A DNA stretch of 64,000 nucleotides, taken from NCBI RefSeq assembly GCF_011947225.1, contig NZ_JAATVW010000002.1, positions 186,001 to 250,000 on the forward strand, in the 5' to 3' direction. The stretch comes from Planosporangium flavigriseum (GTDB lineage Bacteria; Actinomycetota; Actinomycetes; Mycobacteriales; Micromonosporaceae). Positions 15,099-24,038 of this stretch are shown here, piece after piece; the stretch's first letter is position 1; every line of letters starts with the position of its first letter. The notes below the pieces were generated by a model, which was given only the letters and a program-made list of their open reading frames with translations, was not told where the DNA came from and did no database searches. Both the position numbers and the translations under genes were made by a program.

Positions 15099-17759
15099 TC
15101 AGGACGAGTGGCTGAACCGGTCGGAGCCGGCGACCAGGTCCGGGTGCTCCACAGTGAGCGCGACGGCCACGGCGTCGGTCAGGGTGAGCGTCGCGCCCTC
15201 GGCGTACGCCGCGTCGAACACCACGTCGCCGAGCACCGCGCGGGCCACGGCCTGCTGCTCGTGCCAGTACGCGCCGTCCGGCCCGACCGTCAGCCGCAGC
15301 CTCGCCCGTACCGTCTGCGCGGCGCCGAACAGCCGCGCCGCCGTGAGCGGGTCCTCCCCGGTCAGGCAGCGCACCGCGACGGCGTTGAGCGTCTCGCACG
15401 CGCTGGCGTGGAACCCGAACCCCATGCGGGAGCGCAGCGCCACCGTGAGGTGGTCGTGCGCCGCAACGACGTCCCCGCGCCGCAGCGCCACCAGGCCCAG
15501 GAGCATGTCGACGGTACGCCGGCCGCGCTCGGCCGGTCGGGACGCCTCCAGGGGACGGGCGTGGGCCAGCAGATCGGCGGCCTCGTCGAGCGCGCCGCGG
15601 CGCATGAGGATCCGGGCCAGCGTGTACACCGCACCCAGGGCGTCGCCCGGCACGCTCTCCCGGCGGGCCCAGCCGGTCACCTCGCGGCACGTCCGCTCGG
15701 CGTCGCCGGTACGCCCCACCCCGTAGAGCGCCCCGCCGCGGCCCGCGAGTACCCGTGCCAGCAGGCCGACGTCCCCGACCCGGCGCGCGGCGAGTTCCGA
15801 CCGCTGGGAGAAGCGAAGCTGCTCGACGTACTCGCCGTCAGCGGCTGACAGCAGAGCGTGGATGCGGTAGGCGGCGGCCAGCTCGGCGTCGGTCAGCCGC
15901 TCCCCGGTGGCTCTGATCCGCTCGTACAGCCGGAACAGCCACAGCCGCGCCTCAGGCGCCCGCCCCCGCTCGCGCCACCATTGGTCGAGGGAGGTCGTCA
16001 CCGCCAACCCTTCGCGGGCGAGGCCCCTCGTCACCGTCCACCGCAGCGCGCCGCGCACCTCGTCGACCAGTGGGTCGAGCGTGTACAGCGAGAGCGTGGC
16101 CGCGCGCCCGTTCGCGTCCGCGTGCGCACCACGGATCTGCCGCAGGCACCAGCCCACGTGCCGGTCGCGGACGACCTCCTCCTCGCCGTTGTCGCACAGC
16201 TCCCGCGCCGCGTACGCGCGGATCGGGTCGAGCATCCGGTAGGTCGCCGCGTCCGGCTGCTGCTCGACCTGGATCAACGACTTGTCGACCAGGGTCGCCA
16301 GCGCGTCGAGCGGGTCACCACCGCCCAGCCACTCGATGGCCGGCAACGTCACCGGGCCGGCGAACACCGACAGCCGGCGCAGCAACCGGGCCGCCGGGCG
16401 GTCAAGCGTCCGGTACGACCAGGCCAGGGTCGCCCGCAACGAGCGGTGCCGGTCCGGCGAGTAGCCGCCGGAGCCGGCGTCGAGGGTGCTCAGAACGTCG
16501 TCGATGCGGGCGGCCAACTGGCCGGCGGAGAGTACCCGCAAGCGGGCCGCCGCCAATTCCAGCGCCAGTGGCAGCCCGGCGACCGCCGTCGCGACCCGGT
16601 CGAGATACCCGAGTTCGTCGTCGGTCGCGAGCTGACCGCCCCGGCTCGCCGCAGCCCGGTCGAGCAGGAGCGACACGGCATCGCTCGGGCGACCGTCGGC
16701 GGCGGGGCCGATCGGCAACGGCAGGATCCGCCAGACAACCTCCCCGGGCAGGCCGAGCGGCTCGCGGCTGGTCGCGAGGATCCGGGCACCTGCCCCGCCA
16801 CCGAGCAGCCGGGCGACCACGGCGGCGGCCACGGGCAGGTGCGCGTCACAGGTGTCGAGCACGAGGAGTATCCGGCGGTCGGCGGCCTGGTCGGCGATGG
16901 TCTGCGTGACCGGCCGCCCCGGCTCGGGCCGCAGCCCGAGGGTCTGCGCGACCGCCGACGCGACCGACTGCGCGTCGCCGGCCTCGGCGAGGTCGACGAA
17001 CCACACCCCGTCCGGGTAGTCGCCGACGAGGCCGCGGGCGACTTCCACGGCGACGCGGGTCTTCCCGGACCCACCGGCACCGACCACGGTGACCAGACGC
17101 TGGACGCTCAGCACCTCGCGCAGCTGCTCCTGCTCGGCGACCCGCCCGACGAAGGAGCCCACCGGAGTCGGCAGGTTGTGCGGTGGGCCGCCGACCGTGC
17201 GCGGACGCGGGAAATCGCGGTCGAGGCCCGGCGCCACGAGTTGGTACAGCCGCTCCCGGCCGTCGAAGCCGCGCAGCCGGTACAGGCCGAGGTCGCGAAG
17301 CGCGGCGCCGGCGGGGAGGGCACCCGCCGCAGCGGCTGCGGTCGCCGCCGAGCACAGGACCTGGCCGCCGTGCGCGGCCGCCGCTACCCGGGCCGCGCGG
17401 TGCACCTCGGGGCTCGCGTACTCCCCCGCGACCGGGTGGGCGTAGCCGGTGTGCAGCCCCATCCGTACCATCGGCCGGGCGTGGTCCCCCGGCCATTCGT
17501 GTGCGGACAGCGCGCGTTGCGCCGCCGCGCACGCGGAAAGGGCGGCGGCCGCGTCGGCAAACGCGACGAAGAGCGAATCCCCCTCTGTGGACAGCTCCAC
17601 ACCGTCTCCTATGGACAATGTGTGCCGCAGCACCTGCCGGTGCTCCGTGAGCACCGAGCGGTAATCCACACCGAGCATCTGGGCCAACCGGGTCGAACCC
17701 TCGATGTCGGTGAACAGAAAGGTCACCTGCCCGTCCGGCAGGTGCATCCGTGCCGACAC
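15099..17759 (-). CDS. Class III nucleotide cyclase-like domain fused to NB-ARC/AAA ATPase and TPR-like repeats
   Basis: An 886-residue protein from GTG 17759 (GGAGG 7 nt upstream). An N-terminal class III cyclase domain (residues 7-175) keeps both metal aspartates (Asp18 in FTDIEGST, Asp61 in EGDSLF) and Arg124. The usual transition-state Asn is His120 (VHRAAR). A STAND-type ATPase follows with Walker A GAGGSGKT (around residue 215) and LVLDTCD as Walker B, then helical repeats to the end. No LuxR or AfsR-type DNA-binding domain was seen. Mycobacterial relatives of this layout are regulators; this copy may be a sensor with weak or no cyclase activity. Confidence 0.82.
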   Translation of the reverse strand: MSARMHLPDGQVTFLFTDIEGSTRLAQMLGVDYRSVLTEHRQVLRHTLSIGDGVELSTEGDSLFVAFADAAAALSACAAAQRALSAHEWPGDHARPMVRMGLHTGYAHPVAGEYASPEVHRAARVAAAAHGGQVLCSAATAAAAAGALPAGAALRDLGLYRLRGFDGRERLYQLVAPGLDRDFPRPRTVGGPPHNLPTPVGSFVGRVAEQEQLREVLSVQRLVTVVGAGGSGKTRVAVEVARGLVGDYPDGVWFVDLAEAGDAQSVASAVAQTLGLRPEPGRPVTQTIADQAADRRILLVLDTCDAHLPVAAAVVARLLGGGAGARILATSREPLGLPGEVVWRILPLPIGPAADGRPSDAVSLLLDRAAASRGGQLATDDELGYLDRVATAVAGLPLALELAAARLRVLSAGQLAARIDDVLSTLDAGSGGYSPDRHRSLRATLAWSYRTLDRPAARLLRRLSVFAGPVTLPAIEWLGGGDPLDALATLVDKSLIQVEQQPDAATYRMLDPIRAYAARELCDNGEEEVVRDRHVGWCLRQIRGAHADANGRAATLSLYTLDPLVDEVRGALRWTVTRGLAREGLAVTTSLDQWWRERGRAPEARLWLFRLYERIRATGERLTDAELAAAYRIHALLSAADGEYVEQLRFSQRSELAARRVGDVGLLARVLAGRGGALYGVGRTGDAERTCREVTGWARRESVPGDALGAVYTLARILMRRGALDEAADLLAHARPLEASRPAERGRRTVDMLLGLVALRRGDVVAAHDHLTVALRSRMGFGFHASACETLNAVAVRCLTGEDPLTAARLFGAAQTVRARLRLTVGPDGAYWHEQQAVARAVLGDVVFDAAYAEGATLTLTDAVAVALTVEHPDLVAGSDRFSHSS

Positions 17760-17949
17760 GCGTGAACCTCCGCCCTGCCAGTCGCCCTCATGCTGCCGGA
17801 CCCCCACCGCGCGCACATCATAGGAACGGCTCAGCCCGGCCCACCCGGGTCGCAGCCCGGGACCGGCCGAGCAGACCACTTGACGCGGGCAACATCGGCT
17901 GAGACGGCGGCAGGTGCGCCGCACGGGCCAGGGCTGCGCCCGGCATCAA

Positions 17950-18150
17950 TCAACAGCCGCAGGAGCCTCCGCAGCATCCGCCCGCGGCGGCCGGCTGACC
18001 GGCCCGGCCGGCAACGGACACAGTGGACAGTAGTTTGACAGTGTCGTCGTGACCGTCCGGGCATCGAGCCGGATCACCGGACTCACGCATCGGCCGGTTC
18101 ATCTCGAAGGTGGAGCCGCAACTGCGGCAGCGGTACTCGTAACGGGGCAT
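17950..18150 (-). CDS. FmdB-type zinc-ribbon protein
   Basis: A 66-residue protein, MPRYEYRCRSCGSTFE at the start, with CxxC pairs typical of FmdB/putative regulatory zinc ribbons and a Gly/Cys-rich tail (GGCCGGSCGC) that could bind extra metal. The second zinc Cys lies in RCPDGHDD, where a His replaces the usual second Cys. Function unknown. It is divergent from the transglycosylase gene. Confidence 0.8.
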   Translation of the reverse strand: MPRYEYRCRSCGSTFEMNRPMRESGDPARCPDGHDDTVKLLSTVSVAGRAGQPAAAGGCCGGSCGC

Positions 18151-18241
18151 GTCATCAGGTTACTCAGCCGCCGGGTAGCGTTCAGGTATAACAGCATCGG
18201 AACATGGGCCCTACTCGATGACCTGGCGCAGGGGGAACCTG

Positions 18242-19297
18242 GTGGCTGATCCGGCGGCACAGTTGCGACCGGCGGTTCCCGCCACAGTACCCAGCAGCCC
18301 GGACATTAGCGACGGATCCGGTGCCACGCCGGCCGTCGAGCAGGGCGCCACGCCGGCGGCGATGACGGACGTGCTCATGCCGCCGGACTCTGCGACACCC
18401 CCCGCTCGCCCGAGCGGCTGGCGGGCGTTGCCGGTTCATGCCAGCCAGCGGCTGCGCCCCATCCTGCGCTCGGTCGCGGCCTGGCCTCGGCGCCCGTACG
18501 CCCGGGCCGTCCTACCCGGCCTGCTGATCTTCATCCTCGTCGCCGCGTCGATCCTGGCTGGTGCGTACGTCGTGCCCGCGCTGACGTCGAAGCCCCAGCG
18601 CACCTTCACCCTGCTCGATCCGCCAGCGGCAGGGGTGCCGGGCGTCCCGGGCGCCGGGCTGCCCGCCACGAACCCGAGCGCGGACGCCGGTGACACGACC
18701 GCCGCCCCGACCCGCGGCCCGGACGCGGCCACCAGACCCTCGAACCTCGCCGCCTGGGCCCGGCCCCTGTCGGCGAAGCTCGGCATTCCGCTGCCGGCGA
18801 TGCAGGCGTACGGGTACGCCGAACTGGTCACCGCCGCCACGTCACCGAACTGCCAGCTGCGCTGGACCACGCTCGCGGGAATCGGCAAGGTCGAGTCGGC
18901 GCACGGCCAGCACCAGGCAATCCTCGCCGCCGACGGCGCAGTTCTACCGCCGATCATCGGCGCGCCGCTGGACGGCCAGGGTGACCGGATGAAGATCGCC
19001 GACACCGACGGCGGGAAGCTCGATCTCGACCGCACGTGGGACCACGCGGTCGGGCCGATGCAGTTCATCCCCTCCACCTGGGCCCGCTACGGCGCGGACG
19101 CCGACGGCAACGGTGTCGCCGACATCAACAACATCAACGACGCAGCCCTGGCGGCGGCCAACTACCTGTGCGCCGGCAACCGCAACCTGTCGGTCGCTGG
19201 CGACTGGTGGGCAGCGATCATGTCGTACAACGCAGTACAGGCGTACGTGCGGGACGTGTTCGACGCCGCGAACGATTACGGCGTGCGCAGCCGCTGA
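18242..19297 (+). CDS. Membrane-anchored lytic transglycosylase (SLT/MltB-like)
   Basis: A 351-residue protein. A Pro/Ala-rich cytoplasmic segment is followed by one transmembrane helix (about residues 90-115, VLPGLLIFILVAASILAGAY). A linker and an extracellular goose-lysozyme-like domain follow: KVESAHG supplies the catalytic Glu, and GPMQFIPSTW and NYLCAGN are MltB-type motifs. It cleaves peptidoglycan glycan strands. GTG 18242 is used for its close GGGGGAA; the ATG at 18218 lacks an SD. Confidence 0.88.
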   Translation: MADPAAQLRPAVPATVPSSPDISDGSGATPAVEQGATPAAMTDVLMPPDSATPPARPSGWRALPVHASQRLRPILRSVAAWPRRPYARAVLPGLLIFILVAASILAGAYVVPALTSKPQRTFTLLDPPAAGVPGVPGAGLPATNPSADAGDTTAAPTRGPDAATRPSNLAAWARPLSAKLGIPLPAMQAYGYAELVTAATSPNCQLRWTTLAGIGKVESAHGQHQAILAADGAVLPPIIGAPLDGQGDRMKIADTDGGKLDLDRTWDHAVGPMQFIPSTWARYGADADGNGVADINNINDAALAAANYLCAGNRNLSVAGDWWAAIMSYNAVQAYVRDVFDAANDYGVRSR

Positions 19298-19367
19298 TCC
19301 GGAGAGAAATAACTTAGTTATCGCTAAGGACTTCCGTCCCGGGCGGAACATCGGCAAGCTATGAGCC

Positions 19368-20375
19368 GTGCAGGTGCGCGAGTGGGATCCGGCTGCCGCT
19401 CCCGCCGAGGAGCTTTCCTCCCTGCTGCGCGCCAACAACCTGATGCTGGCCACCGACGTGCCTGAAGATCCACCGTGGCGGGCCGACTCCTTCCGGGAGT
19501 ACCTCGCCGTCACCATGCCCGACGAGCGGCGCGTCTCCTGGATCGCCGTCGAAGGCGAAGACCTTCTCGGGTACGCGAGCATCCTGCTCGTCGGCGACAT
19601 CGCTGTCCTCGAAATCATGGTGCGGCCCGACGCCCGCCGGGCCGGCCTAGGCACCAAGCTCTTGGCGACGGCCGCGAAACGTGCCGAGTCGGAGGCGTAC
19701 GGCTCCATCGGGGTCGAGGTCGCGGGCGGCACGGCAGCTGCGGACTTCTTTGAGGCACAGGGCTTCCGGTGCGCTTTCGTCGAAATGCGCAACTTGCTCG
19801 ATCTGTCTACCGTGGACTGGCCGCAGCTCGCCATCCTCGCCGAGGGAGTCGGCTCCGGGTACCGGATCGAATACCACCCCGGCGGGCCGCCCGAGCTCAT
19901 GTTCGACGAGTACGCGCACGCCAAGGCGACCATGCGGCTGAACCCGTCGTACGACCTCGAACTGCGCCCCAGCTCCTACGACAGCGACCGGCTGCGGGCC
20001 AGCCTCGCGACCCTCCACGCCCGGGGCCTGAAACCGTACGTCGTGCTGGCCGTGCACGAGCCGTCCGGCACGGTGGCGGGCCTGACCGAGGTGGTCGTGC
20101 CCGCACAGCGGCCGACCCGGGCCGACCAGTACGACACGGTCGTGGTGCAGGCCCACCGGGGGTACGGGCTGGGCCGCGCCCTGAAGGCCCGCATGCTGAC
20201 CGAGCTGCGGACAGCCGAGCCCCAGCTCGAGGACGTGCAGACCTGGAACGCGGTCGGTGGCGACGAGGCGATGGGCCGGATCAACGACGAGCTCGGGTTC
20301 AAGTCCAACCGGGAGTGGCGCGAGTACGAGGCCGACGTCGACGACGTGCTGCGCCGGCTGGGCCGGGGCGACTGA
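19368..20375 (+). CDS. Protein with two tandem GNAT acetyltransferase domains
   Basis: A 335-residue protein. The first GNAT domain (about 1-150) has the acetyl-CoA loop VRPDARRAGLGTKLL. The second (about 160-330) has VQAHRGYGLGRALKARM and ends in NDELGFKSN. This two-domain plan is seen in MshD (mycothiol synthase) and in other actinobacterial acetyltransferases; the sequence does not look like MshD proper, so the substrate is unknown. GTG 19368 is the start. The short upstream sequence is AT-rich (AACTTAGTTATCGC). Confidence 0.82.
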   Translation: MQVREWDPAAAPAEELSSLLRANNLMLATDVPEDPPWRADSFREYLAVTMPDERRVSWIAVEGEDLLGYASILLVGDIAVLEIMVRPDARRAGLGTKLLATAAKRAESEAYGSIGVEVAGGTAAADFFEAQGFRCAFVEMRNLLDLSTVDWPQLAILAEGVGSGYRIEYHPGGPPELMFDEYAHAKATMRLNPSYDLELRPSSYDSDRLRASLATLHARGLKPYVVLAVHEPSGTVAGLTEVVVPAQRPTRADQYDTVVVQAHRGYGLGRALKARMLTELRTAEPQLEDVQTWNAVGGDEAMGRINDELGFKSNREWREYEADVDDVLRRLGRGD

Positions 20376-20381
20376 TCGCGC

Positions 20382-21353
20382 TCAGGCGCCCACCTTCTCC
20401 CGCCGGCGTACCCGCGGCAGCACCTCCTTGGCGTACAGGTCGCACAGCTCGCGGTAGTGCGGGCCGATGTTCGACACGTACACCTCGTCGTAGTCGGCCT
20501 GCTCGAACTGCTCGATCATGGCCAGGTGCCGGTCAGGGCTCGGGCCGAGCGCGAACGTGTCCTTGAGCATCTCCGGCTTGACCAGCGTGCTCGCCTGCTC
20601 GAAGTGGCGCGGTGACGGCAGCACCTGGGCCAGTTCGCCGGGCAGCCCCTCGTTGCGCCACTTCTCGTGCGCGATCCGGAGCGCCTCCTCCTCGCTCTGC
20701 GCGTAGCAGGCCTTGAATCCGCCCTGGACCACCTTGCCGTCGCCGCCGTTCTGGCGGAAGCGGCGTACCTTCTCGGCGTCGGGCATCACGCAGATGAACC
20801 CGTCCCCGATCTGGGCAGCGAGATCGATCGCCTTCGGGCCGAACCCCGAAACGTAGATCTTCGGCGGCTGGTCGGGCAGGGTGTAGATCCTGGCCTGTTC
20901 GACCTGGTAGTGCTCGCCGAGGTGGTTGACGAACTTGCCGGTCCACAGTTCGCGGATCACGTCGACCGCCTCTTCGAGCATCGCCCGCCGCACGTCCGCC
21001 GACGGCCACGGGTCGCCGAAGATGTGCTCGTTGAGGGCCTCGCCGGTGCCGACTCCCAGGGTGAACCTGCCCCCGGTGAGGACCGCGCTGGTCGCCGCCG
21101 CCTGCGCGATGATCGCCGGGTGGAGGCGGATCGTCGGGGCGGTCACCGCCGTGGTGATCGGCAGGGAGCAGACCTGGCTGATCGCCCCGATCATCGACCA
21201 GACGAATGGGCTCTGGCCCTGCTCCTCCAGCCAGGGATGGAAGTGGTCCGAGATCCACAGAGCGTCGAAGCCGGCCTCCTCGGCCGCCTTCGCCTGCTCG
21301 ATCAGCTCAGCGGGGGTGAACTCTTCGCACGACAGGAAGTATCCGATCCTCAT
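20382..21353 (-). CDS. LLM-class F420-dependent oxidoreductase
   Basis: A 323-residue luciferase-like TIM barrel with FDALWISDHFHPW, GRFTLGVGTGEALNEH and KIYVSGFGPKA. These are the motifs of the F420-dependent glucose-6-phosphate dehydrogenase-like subfamily (TIGR03557 type). F420 provides hydride transfer; the substrate is not predictable. ATG 21353 is used; a TTG three codons upstream is possible. It lies downstream of hemB on the same strand but is separated by a hairpin. Confidence 0.85.
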   Translation of the reverse strand: MRIGYFLSCEEFTPAELIEQAKAAEEAGFDALWISDHFHPWLEEQGQSPFVWSMIGAISQVCSLPITTAVTAPTIRLHPAIIAQAAATSAVLTGGRFTLGVGTGEALNEHIFGDPWPSADVRRAMLEEAVDVIRELWTGKFVNHLGEHYQVEQARIYTLPDQPPKIYVSGFGPKAIDLAAQIGDGFICVMPDAEKVRRFRQNGGDGKVVQGGFKACYAQSEEEALRIAHEKWRNEGLPGELAQVLPSPRHFEQASTLVKPEMLKDTFALGPSPDRHLAMIEQFEQADYDEVYVSNIGPHYRELCDLYAKEVLPRVRRREKVGA

Positions 21354-21393
21354 GCCGGTCAAATACCCGGCCGGCGGATCAGTATCCCTGGCG

Positions 21394-21410
21394 GAGCGGC
21401 TTCGCCGCTC
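21394..21410 (-). terminator. UUC-loop hairpin at the end of hemB
   Basis: GAGCGGC and GCCGCTC (21394-21400, 21404-21410) form a 7-bp stem with a 3-nt loop at the hemB stop codon, without a U-run. Likely a partial terminator of the hem operon. Confidence 0.5.
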
Positions 21411-22389
21411 AGTAACCTCTGCGCAGCAACTGCGCGGCCTCGACCGCCCAGTAGGTGAGGATGATCTGCGCGCCGGCGCGCCGGATCGACGTGAGCTGCT
21501 CCAGGATGACCCGCTCGCGCTCGATCCAGCCGTTCGCGGCGGCCGCCTCGACCATCGCGTACTCCCCGGAGACCTGGTAGGCGGCGACCGGCACGTCGAC
21601 GCTCTCGGCCACCGCGGACACCACGTCGAGGTACGGCAGGGCCGGCTTGACCATGACCATGTCGGCGCCCTCGGCGAGGTCGAGCGCGACCTCGCGCAGC
21701 GCCTCCTTGAGGTTGGCCGGGTCCTGCTGGTAGGCCTTGCGGTCGCCCTGCAGGGTCGACTCGACGGCCTCCCGGAACGGGCCGAAGAACGCCGAGGCGT
21801 ACTTGGCGGCGTAGGCCAGCACGGCGGTGTCGGTGTGGCCGGCCTCGTCGAGCGCCTCGCGGATCACGCCGACCTGGCCGTCCATCATCCCGGACGGGCC
21901 CAGCACGTGCGCGCCGGCTTCGGCCTGCGCGAGCCCCATGTCGGCGTACCGCTGGAGCGTGGCGTCGTTGTCGACGGAGCCGTCCGGGCGCAGGACGCCG
22001 CAGTGCCCGTGCGAGGTGAACTCGTCCAGGCACAGGTCGCTCATCACCACGGTGGCGTCGCCGACCTCGCTGATCACGTCACGGATGGCGGCGTTGAGAA
22101 TCCCGTTGGGGTCCGTGCCGGCCGAGCCGATCTCGTCGCGGGTGGTCGGGATGCCGAAGAGCATGATCCCGCCGATGCCGGCCTGTACCGCCTCGGCGGC
22201 GGCCTTGCGCAGCGAGTCGCGGGAGTGCTGGACCACGCCGGGCAGCGAGGTGATCGGCCGCGGCTCGGTCAGCCCCTCGTGCACGAACATCGGAAGCACC
22301 AGTTCGGCGGGGGCGGGCCGGGTCTCGGAGACGAGCCGGCGAATGGCGGGCGTACGGCGCAGGCGCCGGGGGCGCACTGAAGGGAACAT
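21409..22389 (-). CDS. hemB: Delta-aminolevulinic acid dehydratase (porphobilinogen synthase)
   Basis: A 326-residue enzyme. The metal-site segment is [16 protein letters not shown] and the Schiff-base lysines lie in [10 protein letters not shown] and [10 protein letters not shown]. It condenses two 5-aminolevulinates to porphobilinogen. The retained Asp/Cys pattern around [10 protein letters not shown] is of the mixed Mg-type rather than the three-Cys zinc type. Start ATG 22389 has GGAGG 7 nt upstream. It is last in the rex-hem operon, separated from hemD by a 71-nt gap holding a long hairpin. Confidence 0.95.
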   Translation of the reverse strand: MFPSVRPRRLRRTPAIRRLVSETRPAPAELVLPMFVHEGLTEPRPITSLPGVVQHSRDSLRKAAAEAVQAGIGGIMLFGIPTTRDEIGSAGTDPNGILNAAIRDVISEVGDATVVMSDLCLDEFTSHGHCGVLRPDGSVDNDATLQRYADMGLAQAEAGAHVLGPSGMMDGQVGVIREALDEAGHTDTAVLAYAAKYASAFFGPFREAVESTLQGDRKAYQQDPANLKEALREVALDLAEGADMVMVKPALPYLDVVSAVAESVDVPVAAYQVSGEYAMVEAAAANGWIERERVILEQLTSIRRAGAQIILTYWAVEAAQLLRRGY

Positions 22390-22400
22390 GTGTTTCCTCC

Positions 22401-22448
22401 GATCTTGGACACTTAGACCGGTAATAGGCGGCCTAAGTGTCCAAGATC
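22401..22448 (-). promoter_or_regulatory. Perfect 16-bp inverted repeat immediately upstream of hemB
   Basis: GATCTTGGACACTTAG (22401-22416) and its exact complement (22433-22448) flank a 16-nt loop. On the hem-operon transcript the hairpin ends directly before the hemB SD (GGAGG). It could act as an internal terminator, attenuator or mRNA-processing element, or as a DNA operator. Confidence 0.6.
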
Positions 22449-22460
22449 CATCGAGAGTCG

Positions 22461-24038
22461 TCAGCGATAGCGTAGCGCGGTCGGGCCCTGAACCTTGGAC
22501 CCGCGGCGCTGCTTGGCCGGCATGGCCGCCAGCTTCTCGCGCAGCTCGACCGCGTACGCGGCGAGGGCCTCGACCAGGTCGGGAACGCTCGCGTGCGGCG
22601 GCTGCACGTCGACGCGCAGACCGAACTCGGTCGCCGTCTCGGCGGTCTTCGGCCCGATCACCGCGACGACCGTACGAGCGTGCGGCTTGCCGGCGATGCC
22701 GACCAGGTTGCGCACGGTCGAGGACGACGTGAACAGCACCGCGTCGAAGCCACCCGACTTGATGGCGTCGCGGATCTCGGCTGGCGGCGGGGCGGCCCGC
22801 ACGGTCCGGTAGGCCGTGACGTCGTCGACCTCCCAGCCGAGCTCGGTCAGGCCGGCGGCCAGGGTCTCGGTGGCGATGTCGGCGCGCGGCAGCAGGATCC
22901 GACCGACCGGGTCGAGCACCTCGTCATGCGGCGAGAACTCGGCCAGCAGCCCCTCGGACGACTGCTCACCCGACGGGACCAGCTCCGGCTGCACACCGAA
23001 CGCGCGTACCGCGTCGGCGGTCGCCTCACCGATGCAGGCGATCTTCACGCCGCCGAAGTGGCGGGCGTCCAGACCGTGCTCGGCGAACTTCTCCCACACC
23101 GCGCGGACGGCGTTGGTCGAGGTGAAGACGACCCAGGCGTACCGGCCGTCGACCAGACCCTTGATCGCCCGCTCCATCTGGGCCGGCGTACGTGGCGGCT
23201 CGACGGCGATCGTCGGCACCTCGCACGGGATCGCCCCGTACGCGCGCAGCCGCTCACTCATCGCCCCGGCCTGCTCCTTGGTACGCGGGACGAGCACCTT
23301 CCACCCGTACAGCGGGCGGTTCTCCCACCAGCCCAGCTTGTCCCGGTGGGCGACGCCCTCGCCGAGGCTGACCACGACCCGGCCGGCGAAGCCGATCACA
23401 GCGGTGACCATGCTCTCGACGGTCGACGACGTCGTGTACTGGGTCTCCCCCGTGCCCTCACCGGTCACGGAGACCGGCGTAGTGGCGTCGACTCCCGCGG
23501 CGAGCAGCCCGTCGCGGACCGTGGCGAGGTCCCCGGCGTCGACCGCGACCGCGGTGGAGCTGCCACGCGACAGCGCCGCGGCGAGCAGCTCGAAGTCGAG
23601 GCTGTGCACGTCGTCGACGTCGGCGACGGTGCGCACGCCGGGCAGCGGCACACCGGCGTAGGTGGCGACGCCTGCGGCTGTGCCGATGCCGGGCACGACC
23701 TCGAACGGGACGTTCGTACGCGCGACCGCCTGCACCTCCTTGACCACGGAGTCATGGCCGAGCGGGTCGCCGCCGACGAGGTGAACCGCCTTCAGCCCGG
23801 AGCGGGCCGCGGACAGCAGCACCTTGGCCACGTCGCCCGGCGCGCCCTCGGCCGGCGAGAACTGCGCGTCCGGCGCGGCGTCCGCCCGGATCGCGGCGAG
23901 CATCGCCTCAGGGACGTGTCGGTCATATACGACGTGATCGGCGGTCGTCACGGCGTCGTACGCGCGGCGCGTGAGCAGGCCGGGGTCACCCGGCCCAGCG
24001 CCCACGAATACGATGCGACCGGTGGTCTTACGGGTCAT
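22461..24038 (-). CDS. hemD: CobA-HemD fusion: uroporphyrinogen-III methyltransferase and synthase
   Basis: A 525-residue protein. The N-terminal half is SUMT-like ([43 protein letters not shown]). The C-terminal half (about 255-510) is uroporphyrinogen-III synthase ([31 protein letters not shown]). It should close the tetrapyrrole ring and, if the N-terminal half is active, methylate it towards sirohaem/cobalamin. The SUMT active site looks variant (GIGTAAG in place of a more usual GITSA-type stretch), so methyltransferase activity is less sure. ATG overlaps the hemC stop (ATGA). Confidence 0.9.
   Translation of the reverse strand: MTRKTTGRIVFVGAGPGDPGLLTRRAYDAVTTADHVVYDRHVPEAMLAAIRADAAPDAQFSPAEGAPGDVAKVLLSAARSGLKAVHLVGGDPLGHDSVVKEVQAVARTNVPFEVVPGIGTAAGVATYAGVPLPGVRTVADVDDVHSLDFELLAAALSRGSSTAVAVDAGDLATVRDGLLAAGVDATTPVSVTGEGTGETQYTTSSTVESMVTAVIGFAGRVVVSLGEGVAHRDKLGWWENRPLYGWKVLVPRTKEQAGAMSERLRAYGAIPCEVPTIAVEPPRTPAQMERAIKGLVDGRYAWVVFTSTNAVRAVWEKFAEHGLDARHFGGVKIACIGEATADAVRAFGVQPELVPSGEQSSEGLLAEFSPHDEVLDPVGRILLPRADIATETLAAGLTELGWEVDDVTAYRTVRAAPPPAEIRDAIKSGGFDAVLFTSSSTVRNLVGIAGKPHARTVVAVIGPKTAETATEFGLRVDVQPPHASVPDLVEALAAYAVELREKLAAMPAKQRRGSKVQGPTALRYR

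Noticed and set aside
19312-19340. Transposon end or attachment site in the A/T-rich sequence before the GNAT gene
   Set aside because: It has only a 5-bp inverted repeat and no direct repeats or mobility genes; a promoter is a simpler reading.
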